Assembly: GCA_034406715.1 (NCBI GenBank)
Contig: CP137880.1
Coordinates: forward strand, 310,001 to 374,000
Direction: 5' to 3'
Source of the DNA: Rhodotorula mucilaginosa
Lineage: Eukaryota; Basidiomycota; Microbotryomycetes; Sporidiobolales; Sporidiobolaceae
Length of the DNA: 64,000 nucleotides
The translations under genes and the position numbers were made by a program. The notes under the pieces are model-generated. The model worked only from the letters and a program-made list of their open reading frames with translations, was not told the origin of the DNA and did not search any database. Shown in pieces: positions 12,824-22,476 of the stretch (within the stretch, counting starts at the first letter, position 1; the number at the start of each line of letters is the position of its first letter).

Positions 12824-14053
12824 TCAGAAAGTGCAGACGGCGGCTCGCAGGACCGGGCTGCAGGCCTCTTGGAAGAGAACGCGCACGCCGGCCTCCCTCC
12901 CGAGGACGCGAAGCTGAACGATGCTGTAATACAGCGAGAAGAGCCAGGGTGACAGGATTCCGATGTAGAGAGTGTGCAGGACTGGCGACCTTGCCTTGGT
13001 GTTTAGGAGGAGATCCTCGAGGTCCTCGGGATTGAATGCATAATTGACCGTTGACAAGTCGAGGACCTCGATCGAGCGCGGCAGGTTGCACAAGAACGAG
13101 ATCCGCACGTAGGGCAGATCTTCCCACATCTCGACTGTGGCACCGTCCGCGCACCGGAGCGAGAGGAACGTCAGGCGGCTCAGGTTTTTCGCGCTCTTGA
13201 CGACTTCGAGCATCCAGTGTCCACCCGAATGTTCCTCGGGACCGTCTTCCTCCTCGATGTCGATATCGCCAAAGACGTCCTTGGAAAGAGGCTCGGCCGG
13301 TGCGATGAACGAGAGGCTGCGGAGCTGGACAAGGAACGAGATGTCGACGGGCGGCACGATGTCCGAGATGGTCAAGATCAATTTCGTCAGAGTCTCGCAC
13401 GACATCAAGGTCAGCTTGTAGAAGGTTTCGGGCACGAGCTCAACGTCGGCGATCAAGTCGTGCAGCTCGAACGTCGGCTGGCGACGCGGGTCTGGGCCCG
13501 GGTAAGACGAAAGCTGAAGTGATTCGAGGCGAGGCAGGCGGTACACGGCGTCGACGAAAGTCTTGGTGTACTCGCCCGTGATTGCCAGGTCTTGCAAGGC
13601 CGGCAGCAACTTGAGGTGAGACGCGACGGCGGCGGCTTTGCTCCCGGTCGTCGACAGGGAGAGGCGCCGCAGTTTCGTGAAGTCCTGGAAGAGGGTAAAG
13701 ACGGCCGCCGCGGCGACGGCACTCGCGTTATCGAGGTGCAGGATCAACTCGCGGACTAGTCCGGCGAGCCTGCGGTTGCCAAGGAGCGCCGAGAGCAAAT
13801 CGAACGAAAAATTCGCGTGCGTCGGCGGCGAGCGCAGGCACACGAGCAGGCGACCGTAGAGACACCGCCGAGCGATGCGGTACCAGTCCTTCGAGACTCG
13901 ACAAGCCGTCGCGAGCGTCTGCAAGCGTACAGTCCCCAAGTACGCCTTGTCGACCGCCTCGAGAACCGCAGCGACGATGACGTGCGGAAGCCCGTTCACA
14001 CGGCGTTTCTCGCGCTTGTGCGCGGCCGGAGGGCATGCAGGCAAGTTCGACAT
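12824..14053 (-). CDS. F-box-like/LRR-type protein, paralogue 1 of tandem array
   Basis: Single-exon gene of 409 residues with ATG at 14053. The N-terminus has an F-box-like segment (LPHVIVAAVLEAVDKAYLG followed by ACRVSKDWYRIARRCLYGRL), the layout expected of a SCF substrate adaptor that binds Skp1. The rest is a series of leucine-rich segments without a strict LRR period (LRRLSLSTTGSKAAAV, LESLQLSSYPG, LTKLILTISDIVPP, IEVLDLSTVNYAF). It is the most diverged of three neighbouring same-strand genes that share this plan. Its 3' end faces the stop of the coiled-coil gene only 117 bases away. The target is unknown. F-box assignment is by pattern and is tentative, but the paralogy of the array is clear. 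Confidence 0.75.
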   Translation of the reverse strand: MSNLPACPPAAHKREKRRVNGLPHVIVAAVLEAVDKAYLGTVRLQTLATACRVSKDWYRIARRCLYGRLLVCLRSPPTHANFSFDLLSALLGNRRLAGLVRELILHLDNASAVAAAAVFTLFQDFTKLRRLSLSTTGSKAAAVASHLKLLPALQDLAITGEYTKTFVDAVYRLPRLESLQLSSYPGPDPRRQPTFELHDLIADVELVPETFYKLTLMSCETLTKLILTISDIVPPVDISFLVQLRSLSFIAPAEPLSKDVFGDIDIEEEDGPEEHSGGHWMLEVVKSAKNLSRLTFLSLRCADGATVEMWEDLPYVRISFLCNLPRSIEVLDLSTVNYAFNPEDLEDLLLNTKARSPVLHTLYIGILSPWLFSLYYSIVQLRVLGREAGVRVLFQEACSPVLRAAVCTF

Positions 14054-14269
14054 CCTTTGCGTATCTGCGAGGCTGCACTCGAGGGCGAACGAGCGAGAAA
14101 GGGCGGAGCTGAAGAGCGTGGAGAAGGGAAAAGGCTCAAGACGCTTCGTTCCTTTCGCTTGGAATTTCGCGACGCAAGGCTGTCAGGATCAAGCATTTCA
14201 GGCGGAGCACAAACACTACAATTGGTACATTCCCAAGGTCAAGCATTCCGGCATGCACCCAAAGAAAGT

Positions 14270-15487
14270 TCAAGCGGCGCTGAGAGCGGCGTTCGACGTC
14301 CAGACGATCTCCACCCCCTCGGCAGCCGCGCGGCGTTCGTAATCATCGTCCGGCCTCGGAATGAGCGCTTTCGCAGTCTTGTCCATGCTGATTCGAGCGA
14401 GCGCCGGCGTTCGCGTGGCCTTGTCGATCAACAAGTCGTCGACATGTCGGAGATCGAGTGAAGTGGCTGCGGTACTGAGCGATAGGTAACCGAGGCTGTA
14501 GGGCAGCACGCCAAAGATTTGAGCAGAGCTCCTCCGCATGTCGGGCCAGTTCGCGTTGCCGAGCTGGTCCGGGTTGCGGAAGGCGATCACGTCGAGGAGG
14601 GGCAGTCGGCGAGCGGAGCCGAGAACGGCGGCAACAAAGGCGGCGAGCTTGTCGGAGTCAACTTTACGACTGCGCTGTGCATGTTTCGAGCCTCGGTAAG
14701 GCTGTAGGATGATCAGAGTACGCAGGCAGAGAAACCAGGAGAGAGATGGAGGCTCTTGCGAGTCGGATGCCGTCAAGACGAGGTGCTGTAACCTAAACAT
14801 CGCGTAGCTCGTGAGTACATGGAAGGACTTGAGCGACGTCTCGCGCTCCAGGATGAGTTGGCGGAGCGTGAATGCGGGCTTCAAGCAGACTTCGTCGGGG
14901 AACGGGCCGCGGATCCGCAACTTGTCGATGCGCTCGAGGCTGAACAGGGCGTGAGCGAGACTCGGCGTCACGGGACCCTGCAGCATGAGTCTGTTCGCAT
15001 GCTGCAAAAGACCGAGCTTGCTAGAGAGATGCCGCACTTCGTGGTCACCGAACGAGACTTCGAGGTAACTGAGTCCCGACAAATCGTCAAAAAGACTGGT
15101 CACCGCCAAGAGGTCGACAGCGCGGGCTCCCTCAATTCTGAGTGTCAGGTTGACGATAAGACTGGCGAGCGATCGTCTTGCGAGGAGCGTGGCGAGCAGT
15201 CGGAGCGAGCGAGGTGTCCTCGGCGCGTGAACTACGATGGGCTGCAACGACACGCCGACCTGGCTGTACAGAAAGCATCGACCGAGCGCGCTCCATGACT
15301 TGGAGCAGAGGCAGATTGCGCGCAGCGTCGCTAGGCGCATCGGTACGCTCCAGTGCGGAAAATCGGCGTCGAGTGCGCGCAGGCATTCGGTGACCAGTTT
15401 GAAGGGCAGAGCCGTCCCCAGCGAAGTCGGGCGGAGCGTATGCGCAGGGAACCTCTGGAGCTCATGGTCGGCTTCGCTCGCTGCCAT
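14270..15487 (-). CDS. F-box-like/LRR-type protein, paralogue 2 of tandem array
   Basis: Single-exon gene of 405 residues with ATG at 15485-15487. It aligns throughout with paralogue 3: LRPTSLGTALPFKLVTECL matches LRPTPAGTALPLALLDECL, LIILQPYRGSKH matches LEILQPYRDTEP, and ANWPDMRRSSAQIFGVLP matches NDWPDLRSKSASILKALP. The N-terminal helices (LATLRAICLCSKSWSALGR, then CFLYSQV) fit an F-box fold, and the remainder is leucine-rich repeats of variable length. It lies 216 bases downstream of gene 1's start side and 130 bases from gene 3, all on the minus strand. Substrate specificity and expression cannot be read from the sequence. Confidence 0.75.
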   Translation of the reverse strand: MAASEADHELQRFPAHTLRPTSLGTALPFKLVTECLRALDADFPHWSVPMRLATLRAICLCSKSWSALGRCFLYSQVGVSLQPIVVHAPRTPRSLRLLATLLARRSLASLIVNLTLRIEGARAVDLLAVTSLFDDLSGLSYLEVSFGDHEVRHLSSKLGLLQHANRLMLQGPVTPSLAHALFSLERIDKLRIRGPFPDEVCLKPAFTLRQLILERETSLKSFHVLTSYAMFRLQHLVLTASDSQEPPSLSWFLCLRTLIILQPYRGSKHAQRSRKVDSDKLAAFVAAVLGSARRLPLLDVIAFRNPDQLGNANWPDMRRSSAQIFGVLPYSLGYLSLSTAATSLDLRHVDDLLIDKATRTPALARISMDKTAKALIPRPDDDYERRAAAEGVEIVWTSNAALSAA

Positions 15488-15617
15488 TGCGCATCAGTCT
15501 GGGTCAGCGAAGGGGACAAGCTGGCGAAAGTGATGAAGTCGGCTCGACTCGGACACCTCGACCTTTTCTAGACCTTTTTCTGGATGATTCAACAAGCATT
15601 GCAAGCGAAATGATGAT

Positions 15618-17774
15618 CTAATGGCAACTTTCCTCCCCCGCCGTCGTTTCGGTCTTGGTCGTGACCGTCACCAAAGGAAAATTCGCGTGAACACGGCACG
15701 CGGTCCACGAGATCTTTACCCCGTTCTCCGCCCAGTCCCGCTCGAGATCTTCGGCAGAGTAGGGAAGCGACCCCTTGGCTTCTTTGTCCATGGCGACGAC
15801 CTGCAAGTTGACCGGACGAGACTTGGGATTCCGCACGAGCTTGTCGAGACCCATGAAATCGATCGCCGACACCGCGCTGGTCAGGTTCAGGACGACGAGC
15901 TTGTTGGGCAACGCTTTGAGGATCGAAGCGCTTTTGCTGCGCAGGTCCGGCCAATCGTTGCTTTGAAGATCCCACGGGTTGAGGAACGCAAGACACCGCA
16001 GCTGAGGGAGCTGTCGAGCAGAGGCGAGCAAGCGCTCGACATAGGCGGCGATCGCGCGTGCGTCGAGAGGCTTGTTCTTGACGGTCTTGTGCTTGTTCTT
16101 GACGGGCTCTGTGTCGCGATAGGGCTGCAAGATTTCGAGCTCGCGCAAGCTCACGAGGTACGAAAGCTCGGGCGCTTGTTCTGTATCTGAGGCCGTCAAG
16201 GTGAGCTTCGTCAGGGTGGCAAACGACAGGAGCGTAAGTCGGTAGATGGCGATCTGCGGGAAATCTCTGCTGATGGACAGCTCCTCGAGCTCGAAAGTAG
16301 GTAGTCTCCTGAAGTCGGCGAGGCGGTCGTCCAAGGGGCCGTCGAGTGTGAGTCGTTCAAGGTTGCGCAAGTAGCTGATTATCTTCAACATCAGCGACGA
16401 GATGGGGCCGTGTAGGTAAAGGAACCGGAGCGGCGCATACAGTGCCCAGTGCGGTCCCAAGACGAAAAGCTCGTCGCGGCTGAAGGTAAGGCTGAGCGAT
16501 TGCACCCGGGTAAAGTCGCCAAACAAGCTTGCGGCGGCGGCGACGTCCACGGGCGCCGCGCCTTTGACTTTCAGAATGAGTTGCAGAGTGTGTTTCGCCA
16601 AGCGACGGAACTTGAGCAAAGACGCCAGGAGGCGGAGTGGCCGTTCCGAAATGTCTTGAAAGTGCAGGCGGATGATGCCGTACAGGTAAGACTGCGCCGT
16701 GTCGCGCCATATCTTTGACGCGAGGCAAGCGGCGTACAGCGTGGCGTAGCAATCCTCCTCGGAAAAGTCCTGGAGGATGTGGAGAAGGCACTCGTCAAGG
16801 AGAGCAAGTGGAAGGGCTGTACCGGCTGGCGTCGGACGCAAGCGATAACTGTGCGTGACTGTCTTTTCCGCCTCGCGCTCTGCCAAAAGAGGAACTTGAG
16901 GCTCCTCGAGGCTCGGACCGTCGGCGGGTTGCGGCGAAAGGCGAGATTCTTCCGGACCTTGGAGCTTGTCGGGAGCGGCGAGCTCGCTTGTTGCTGTAGG
17001 GGCTCGAAACTCCTCGAGACTCGGTCCGTCGGCAAGCGCGTGCTGCGGCGAAAGGCGAGACTCTTGGGGATTGGCGGGAAAGTCGGTTCCGGCAAGCTCT
17101 TCGCAAGTCGAGGCAGCTTCTTCAGGTCGTATGCCTGTCCCGGGAGCCTGAACAAGATCGAATCAGGCAAGGGTTTCGGACCGGACCGCGCATTGACGAC
17201 GCACCGAATGCTGGATCTGCGCTCGCCCTTCCTCCTCCCGCGCCTTTCCTGCCACTTGCAATTCGTGCAGCACCGCCTGAAGTACGCGCACAACGCAGTA
17301 CAGAGCGCACGAGTGCAGAGTCGCGAGCCCGGCGTCCCAAGGTTGCGCCGGCAATTCGGTTGCGTTCGGGAGTAAGCAGGCGATGGCGGCGCAAGTGACA
17401 ATGATGAGAGAGAGAGCGGTCGTGGAGCGACATGCAAGCGTCGAGATGAGGGGCCAACTGAGTACTATGTTGACCGTTTTGCATACGCGGGCAAGCTTTG
17501 AGCGGCGGGCGAATGCTTTGGGCAGATCTTCATAGTAACCGCTGACAAAGGCGAACAGGATCGGCAAAGCCCATGCAAGCGATTCCTCTCTGGTAAGCTG
17601 GGTGACTTGGTGATCGTCAGATCTGTAGCAATACGCGCTGGACGCTCTGCAGGGCTGACGTACCGCCGAAGTCGAGGTGGATGATGAGCGAATTGAAGAT
17701 GGCAATGTCGCTGGTGCGCCTGGCGCAGTGGGCGCCTGCGTCTCAAAGACGATGCGCTTGCGAGGCCGGCTCAT
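15618..17774 (-). CDS. F-box-like/LRR-type protein, paralogue 3, with unusual N-terminal extension
   Basis: The conserved body (about 15618-16860) is the third member of the array. It has no usable ATG of its own: the frame is open upstream without Met through a Pro/Glu-rich region carrying two copies of ESRLSPQ...ADGPSLEE. An acceptor (ttgttcag, at 17148-17149) and a donor (gtgcgt, at 17204) define a 57-base intron that joins in phase to an upstream open frame with ATG at 17774. This gives a 699-residue model. That first exon encodes at least two hydrophobic stretches (AWALPILFAFVSGYYE; ALSLIIVTCAAIACLLP), so the product might be membrane-tethered, which is unusual for an F-box protein. The first exon may itself hold an intron, or may belong to another start; a very short alternative start exon near 17190 would need an intron of only 34 bases. 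The body is secure and the N-terminus is tentative. Confidence 0.6.
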
Positions 17775-17920
17775 CCAGAGCTCTCGACGCAAAGACCCGG
17801 GAGCGAGGCAGAGTGGAGATGCTGAAGCGAGAGAGTCTCCCTCAGATCGGAAGCGAGTCGCTCAATCCGACATTGGGATATAGTCTAAAGGTTGCAAATG
17901 CAATGCGGCGGAATCTAGAG

Positions 17921-17927
17921 TATATAT
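17921..17927 (-). promoter_or_regulatory. TATA-like element upstream of F-box-like paralogue 3
   Basis: TATATAT lies about 147 bases upstream of the ATG proposed at 17774, in the 222-base gap between this gene and the MFS transporter. Its placement supports a start near 17774. Confidence 0.4.
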
Positions 17928-17996
17928 GCGATTAAGTAAAGCGGGAAGATCTATGGAAAGCACGAAGGGGAATCTATCTATCCAAGGCGCGGAGCT

Positions 17997-20460
17997 TTAC
18001 GAAGCCAGCTTACTGCGCTGGCGGATCTTGCCACCGTAGAAGAAGAAGATGAAGGGGACTGTAAAGGGTGCAAGTCGTACGAGTGAGCTCCTGAGCCTTT
18101 CTTTGGCTGCGAATCCCGCAAGAATTCGAAAAAGACTTACTCGGCGCCATGGCGACGGAAAGGAAGGCAAAGATCGAGCCGGCCCACCAGTGACCGATAG
18201 CGGCGTAGACGGGCGGGATCCACATCGGCATAGAGGCACCGACCATGGACCGGAAGAAGGTCTTGGCAGCCATGGCTACGTGGGAAAGAAGGGAGGGGAG
18301 TCAGCGCTGGTAACGAGCTGCAAAGCGATCGAACGAAGAGAAACTCACCACTCGCGGAGTACTGCGAGAACGCGACAGCGATGTAGGTGTTTGCGCTGAT
18401 GTAGACGGCGACTGTGTGTTGCGGAGGCGCATGGTTAGCCTCTGGTAGTCGAGCACGAAAGGGGCGTGGCAGAACAGGTACGCACCAAGGGCAAAGCCGA
18501 ACGGAATACCAGAGACGAGAGCGCCGGCCCAGTGTACCGACTGCGGACTCGTACTAGCAAAGATGAAGAGCGCGATGGGCAAGACGATCGAGCCGAACAT
18601 CATGAGCGGCAGGCGGGCTTCGGGCGGGGGCGTGCCGCCACCGCACTCGGCGACCCGACGGCGGTAGTAGCGCTCCTGGACTGGGCAGGCAAAGACGATG
18701 ACCATGACGATGCCGATAAAGATACTCATGAAGGTGAGGCCGACTTCGCCGGCGTTGAAACCGTGGGCGAGGAAGACGATCTAAAACGGGTTCGGTTTCG
18801 AGGTCAGCTCAGGTTCGCCTGAGGCGGCTCCGACCATGCTGCTATGCGAGTGTCAAGGATGGGAGACGTACGGGGTAGGCAAAGAAGAATGCTGTTCGTT
18901 CGAGCCAGAATATCCGTCAGTTTGCGTCCTGACCGTGGGAAACCGATGACGGCAAGAGCGGAAACGTACCGTAGAGTAGACCGTAGATGAGCGAGAGGTA
19001 TCCAGCCATGCACATCATGATCGGCTCGGTCGTGAGCATGACGATCGGACGAAGGAGCGTCTCGTGGGCGATCTCGCTGAGGGGACGCTTGAGGCGTTCC
19101 TGCTCGGTCATGATGGTCTCGTCGCCCGTTTCCTTGCGAAGACGCTTGGCGCGCCACTGCAAAAGGGTCGGCGCGTAGCTGTATGGACGAAATGCACATC
19201 TGTTAGTAAGGAGACGCTCAACAAGGGCGGAAGCCACAAGGGCGGAAACGTACGTTTCGACGAGGAGCGGCGAGCAGATCGCCCACATGCCGCCCGAGAA
19301 GCCAAACAGGAGCCACCATATGGCTCGCCAGCCGCGGGTCATGGTAAGGTAACCACCGATGAGCGGTCCCAAGCACGGCGAGGCGAAGAGGATACCGGAG
19401 AAGGCGACCATCTTGTAGCCACGCTCATTGATGGACCACAAGTCGGTGATAGAGCCGCTGTTCGGAAATGCTCGCATCAGTGCCGAAACCGAGAAGAGAG
19501 TCTTAGAAGGGACGTACGCAGCGTTGGTCATGACGCCGGAAACCATCAAGCCGGAGAAGAATCTGGAGGAGCGGGAAAAGGTCGTCAGCGGCGGTGAACA
19601 GGAACCCTGCTGGACAAGGGAACGCACCGGAAGATGATCATGACGGCGAACGAGTCGGTGACGCATTCGGGCAGGATGAAGATGAAGTAGAGGAACATCG
19701 AGACGATGTAGACGATCCGGCGACCGTACAATTCGGAGAGGGGTGCGAGGAAGAGGGGACCGAGCCCGAAACCGACGACAAAGACGCACTGTGTGCTCAA
19801 CCAGTCGGGGTTAGCTCCCTTCGAACGGGACATGCAAAGCCGGGAGAGGGGGAGCGCAGACGCACGATGACCAGGTTCATGACGAGTTCGCCGATGCCAA
19901 AGTATTCGGCTTGTTCGGGCATGCCGCCCGTGATGAGCGAACTGGCGAAACCGGCGATGAAGCAGAACGTGGTCGGGATGATGGTCTGGACCCTGCGAGG
20001 GAGGGGAGACGAGCGAGAAGCTGTCAGTCAGCGAGCTGGTGGCGGAGGACGACGACGAGGCACAGCATCGAGCGAAGTGGACGTACCATTTCTTCCTGTG
20101 GCTCCAGTTACGAGGGTTCTGAGGGTCGTCGACGAGCCAGGTGACGAGCTTGGTGTCGTCGACGGCGGCAGCTTCAGGCTTTGTCGGCGGGACCTTCTCT
20201 CCTCCTCCTCCGCCACCTGCTGCATGGGCCGGCGATACGAGAGTCGACTGCTGCGATGCTCGCCGCGACGGGGTTGGGATCGCCTGACCGGCTTCGGCTT
20301 CGCGCGCGAGGACGAGACCGCTCGGGGTCTCTTCGAGGTAGGCGTCGGTGTGCGGACCGCGTTCGGTCAGTTGAGGGAAGGTGAGCTCGTCCGGGACGTC
20401 GAGGGGACGCTGGACAAAGCCGTGCGAGACGGTGCGCCCGAGGGCGTGCGAGTCGGCCAT
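17997..20460 (-). CDS. MFS transporter, DHA1 drug/polyamine type (12 TM)
   Basis: Major facilitator superfamily proton antiporter of the plasma membrane, in the group that includes fungal TPO/FLU1-type polyamine and drug exporters. A long cytosolic N-terminus ends with the family's linker DDPQNPRNWSHRKKW. After that come GRRIVYIVSMFLYFIF (loop 2-3 motif), GSITDLWSINERGYKM, LGPLIGGYLTMTRGWRAIWW (antiporter-type motif C region), a charged central loop with TMTEQ/KRPLSEIAHE, and a second six-helix half ending FIFFFYGGKIRQR. About seven short introns interrupt the coding region, among them ones near 18060-18130, 18270-18350 and 19560-19630. The ATG at 20460 is used here; an in-frame ATG at 20496 would add 12 residues. 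The substrate cannot be told from sequence. Confidence 0.9.
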
Positions 20461-20496
20461 GGGTGAAGAGGACGTTCGGTGAAGAGATTTTGGCAT

Positions 20497-21421
20497 GTGA
20501 AAAAAGAAGTTGGCGCCGAGGGGGCGATCGTCACTGATGAAGGCGGTAGTACCCTGAGAGGGGAGGGGGCCACGAGTACTGTAGTGGACGAAAGAAGGGA
20601 TGCAGGAAAGAGAGAGTAGCTCTGGCCGTGCGTCAGGTTTTTAACATGCTGTGGAAATGCCGCAGCTGGCAGGCCTCAGACCGCGGGGAACTTGGAGCGC
20701 GGAGGTGGAAAGAAGTCGGCACGACGCCACCTTGCCGCGGAAAAACAGAACGAGCCCGTACGCGCTCCAGGGCATCTTGGTTGGTATACTTGAGACTGTA
20801 CGGTCTCTTTAGAGAGACTGCGAGAGTCGTAGCCTGCTTATATGGACGCCTGACAGCTGAAGCGAGGTGGCGAGTTCGGCATCCGCGAGAGGCGTCTGCG
20901 CCAGAGTGCGCGCCGCTGATCAACCTCGCCAGCACGGGGCTCCCTTCTCCGGTGCTTGTCAGCAATATATACGCATCTGCAGCTGACCCAAAGCTGACCT
21001 AGCAAGCCGTGAGATCGCGAGCAAAAGAAAAAAGACAAAGACGTTGCACGCCCCCTCGAACGCGTTCCAGAGAGGCTCTGTAGGCCCGTTCGCCTGCGGA
21101 GAATTGAGCAGGATGGCGTACGGTGCTGTCTGCGTCGCTTTGCTGGGCTCGGCGGGGGTGCTGAGTAAGCGCGGGCGGGATGTTTGCAAGGCCGAGACGA
21201 GGCGGAGGGCGGCCGAACGAGTGACGTCTCGCCAAGGGAAGGCGTCTAGTCGGCCAGTCGCTGAGCATGAACGTTCATGAGTAGCTGCGTGTGCTGTAGA
21301 CTGGTCCAGTATGAGCTCTGGAGGTGTGTGTAGCGGTGGCAAGCCAGGGCGACTTCTCCCCACTCGGCTCGCTCTTCCAGCTTCGACTTGACTTGGACGA
21401 GTGACTGCGCCGTGCGAGAGC
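20497..21421. other. Divergent promoter region between MFS transporter and TRS31
   Basis: Shared upstream region of two divergent genes. I see no further gene. It contains AT-rich patches such as TATATACG near 20967 in a GC-rich background, but no element I can name with confidence. Confidence 0.45.
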
Positions 21422-22276
21422 ATGTCGAACCGGGACTCTGGATCAGTGAGAGACTCTGTCGTGTCGTCCACCTCGCGCTTCTCGTCCCTGCTGTCCCCGA
21501 CCGCAGCAGGAGGATCCTCGTCGCCTCCCATCCCACCCTCAACAACCTCGCCGCTGCTGCCACACTCGCCGGCGCCTTCCCATGTGGTCCAGCTGCCGAA
21601 ACGGACTACCGCCATCTACGACAGGCCGGTCACCAAATCGCGCGGGGCCGAGATCAGCCTCGGCGCGTGGGCCTTCCTCTTTGGCGAGATTGTGCGCTAC
21701 ACCCAGCAGCGCGTCAGTGGCATCAGCGAGTTCGAGAACCGCCTGAGCATCCTCGGCTACCGCGTCGGAGCGAGGCTCGTCGAACTCGTCCCCCTCCGCG
21801 ACTACCTCTACCCGCTCTCGTCCATCCGGTCTCCACCCCCGCCCGCGCGCACTCTCCGCCTCCTGCCCATCCTGACCTACATCCACTCGACCCTGTACCG
21901 CTACCTGTTTGGCAAACCGGCCGACTCGCTCGAACGCAGTACCGACAAGGACGACGAGTACATGATCGGAGACGACGACATGGTCATCACCCGCGCCGTC
22001 CAGGTCCCCAAGGACATGTCGGACCTCAGCTGCGGAGCCCTCGTCGCGGGAATCGTCGAAGCCGTCCTCGACGGTGCAGGCTTCGTGAGTGGCCGCCGCC
22101 CCGCCCGAATCGGGACTCCTGTATACGAAATACTGACTCGAACTTCTTGCCCCCAACAGCCTGCCCGGGTCACGGCCCACTCGGTCCCGACGCCGCAACA
22201 TCCTCGCCGAACCGTCATCCTCATCAAGCTCGAACCGGACGTACTCGCGCGCGAAGCCGCACTCGGTGGCAAATAG
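21422..22276 (+). CDS. TRS31: TRAPP complex subunit TRS31 (TRAPPC5)
   Basis: Core subunit of the TRAPP tethering complexes, which act as exchange factors for Rab1/Ypt1 at the Golgi. The ATG is at 21422. Two exons (21422-22084 and 22160-22276) are joined by a 75-base GT-AG intron in phase, giving 259 residues. After a disordered Ser/Pro N-terminus of about 65 residues, the Bet3-like fold begins at IYDRPVTKSRGAEISLGAWA, with LFGEIVRYTQQRVSGISEFE and LGYRVGARLVELVPLRDY as in TRAPPC5/Trs31. An acidic insert (DKDDEYMIGDDDM) lies before the conserved C-terminal half (LSCGALVAGIVEAVLDGAGF). The protein is longer than human TRAPPC5 (188 residues), mainly through the N-terminal tail and this insert. 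It converges with the Lnt-like gene, 200 bases away. Confidence 0.92.
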   Translation: MSNRDSGSVRDSVVSSTSRFSSLLSPTAAGGSSSPPIPPSTTSPLLPHSPAPSHVVQLPKRTTAIYDRPVTKSRGAEISLGAWAFLFGEIVRYTQQRVSGISEFENRLSILGYRVGARLVELVPLRDYLYPLSSIRSPPPPARTLRLLPILTYIHSTLYRYLFGKPADSLERSTDKDDEYMIGDDDMVITRAVQVPKDMSDLSCGALVAGIVEAVLDGAGFVSGRRPARIGTPVYEILTRTSCPQQPARVTAHSVPTPQHPRRTVILIKLEPDVLAREAALGGK

Positions 22277-22476
22277 TTAGAGCGGCCCTTGCCTTCATCT
22301 CGCTCTCCCGTCGACTCTCCCTCCTGCTTGTTGTACCCTTTTACGCAAATCCGAGTTTTCTCTCGACACGGCGAAAGATCAAGACTGCTGATAGGCAATG
22401 CGACCCTGAGAGCATTCACTATCGAGACTATTTTCAAGCGAGACTTTTCGTCGCGCTAACAAACGCCGCCACACCC

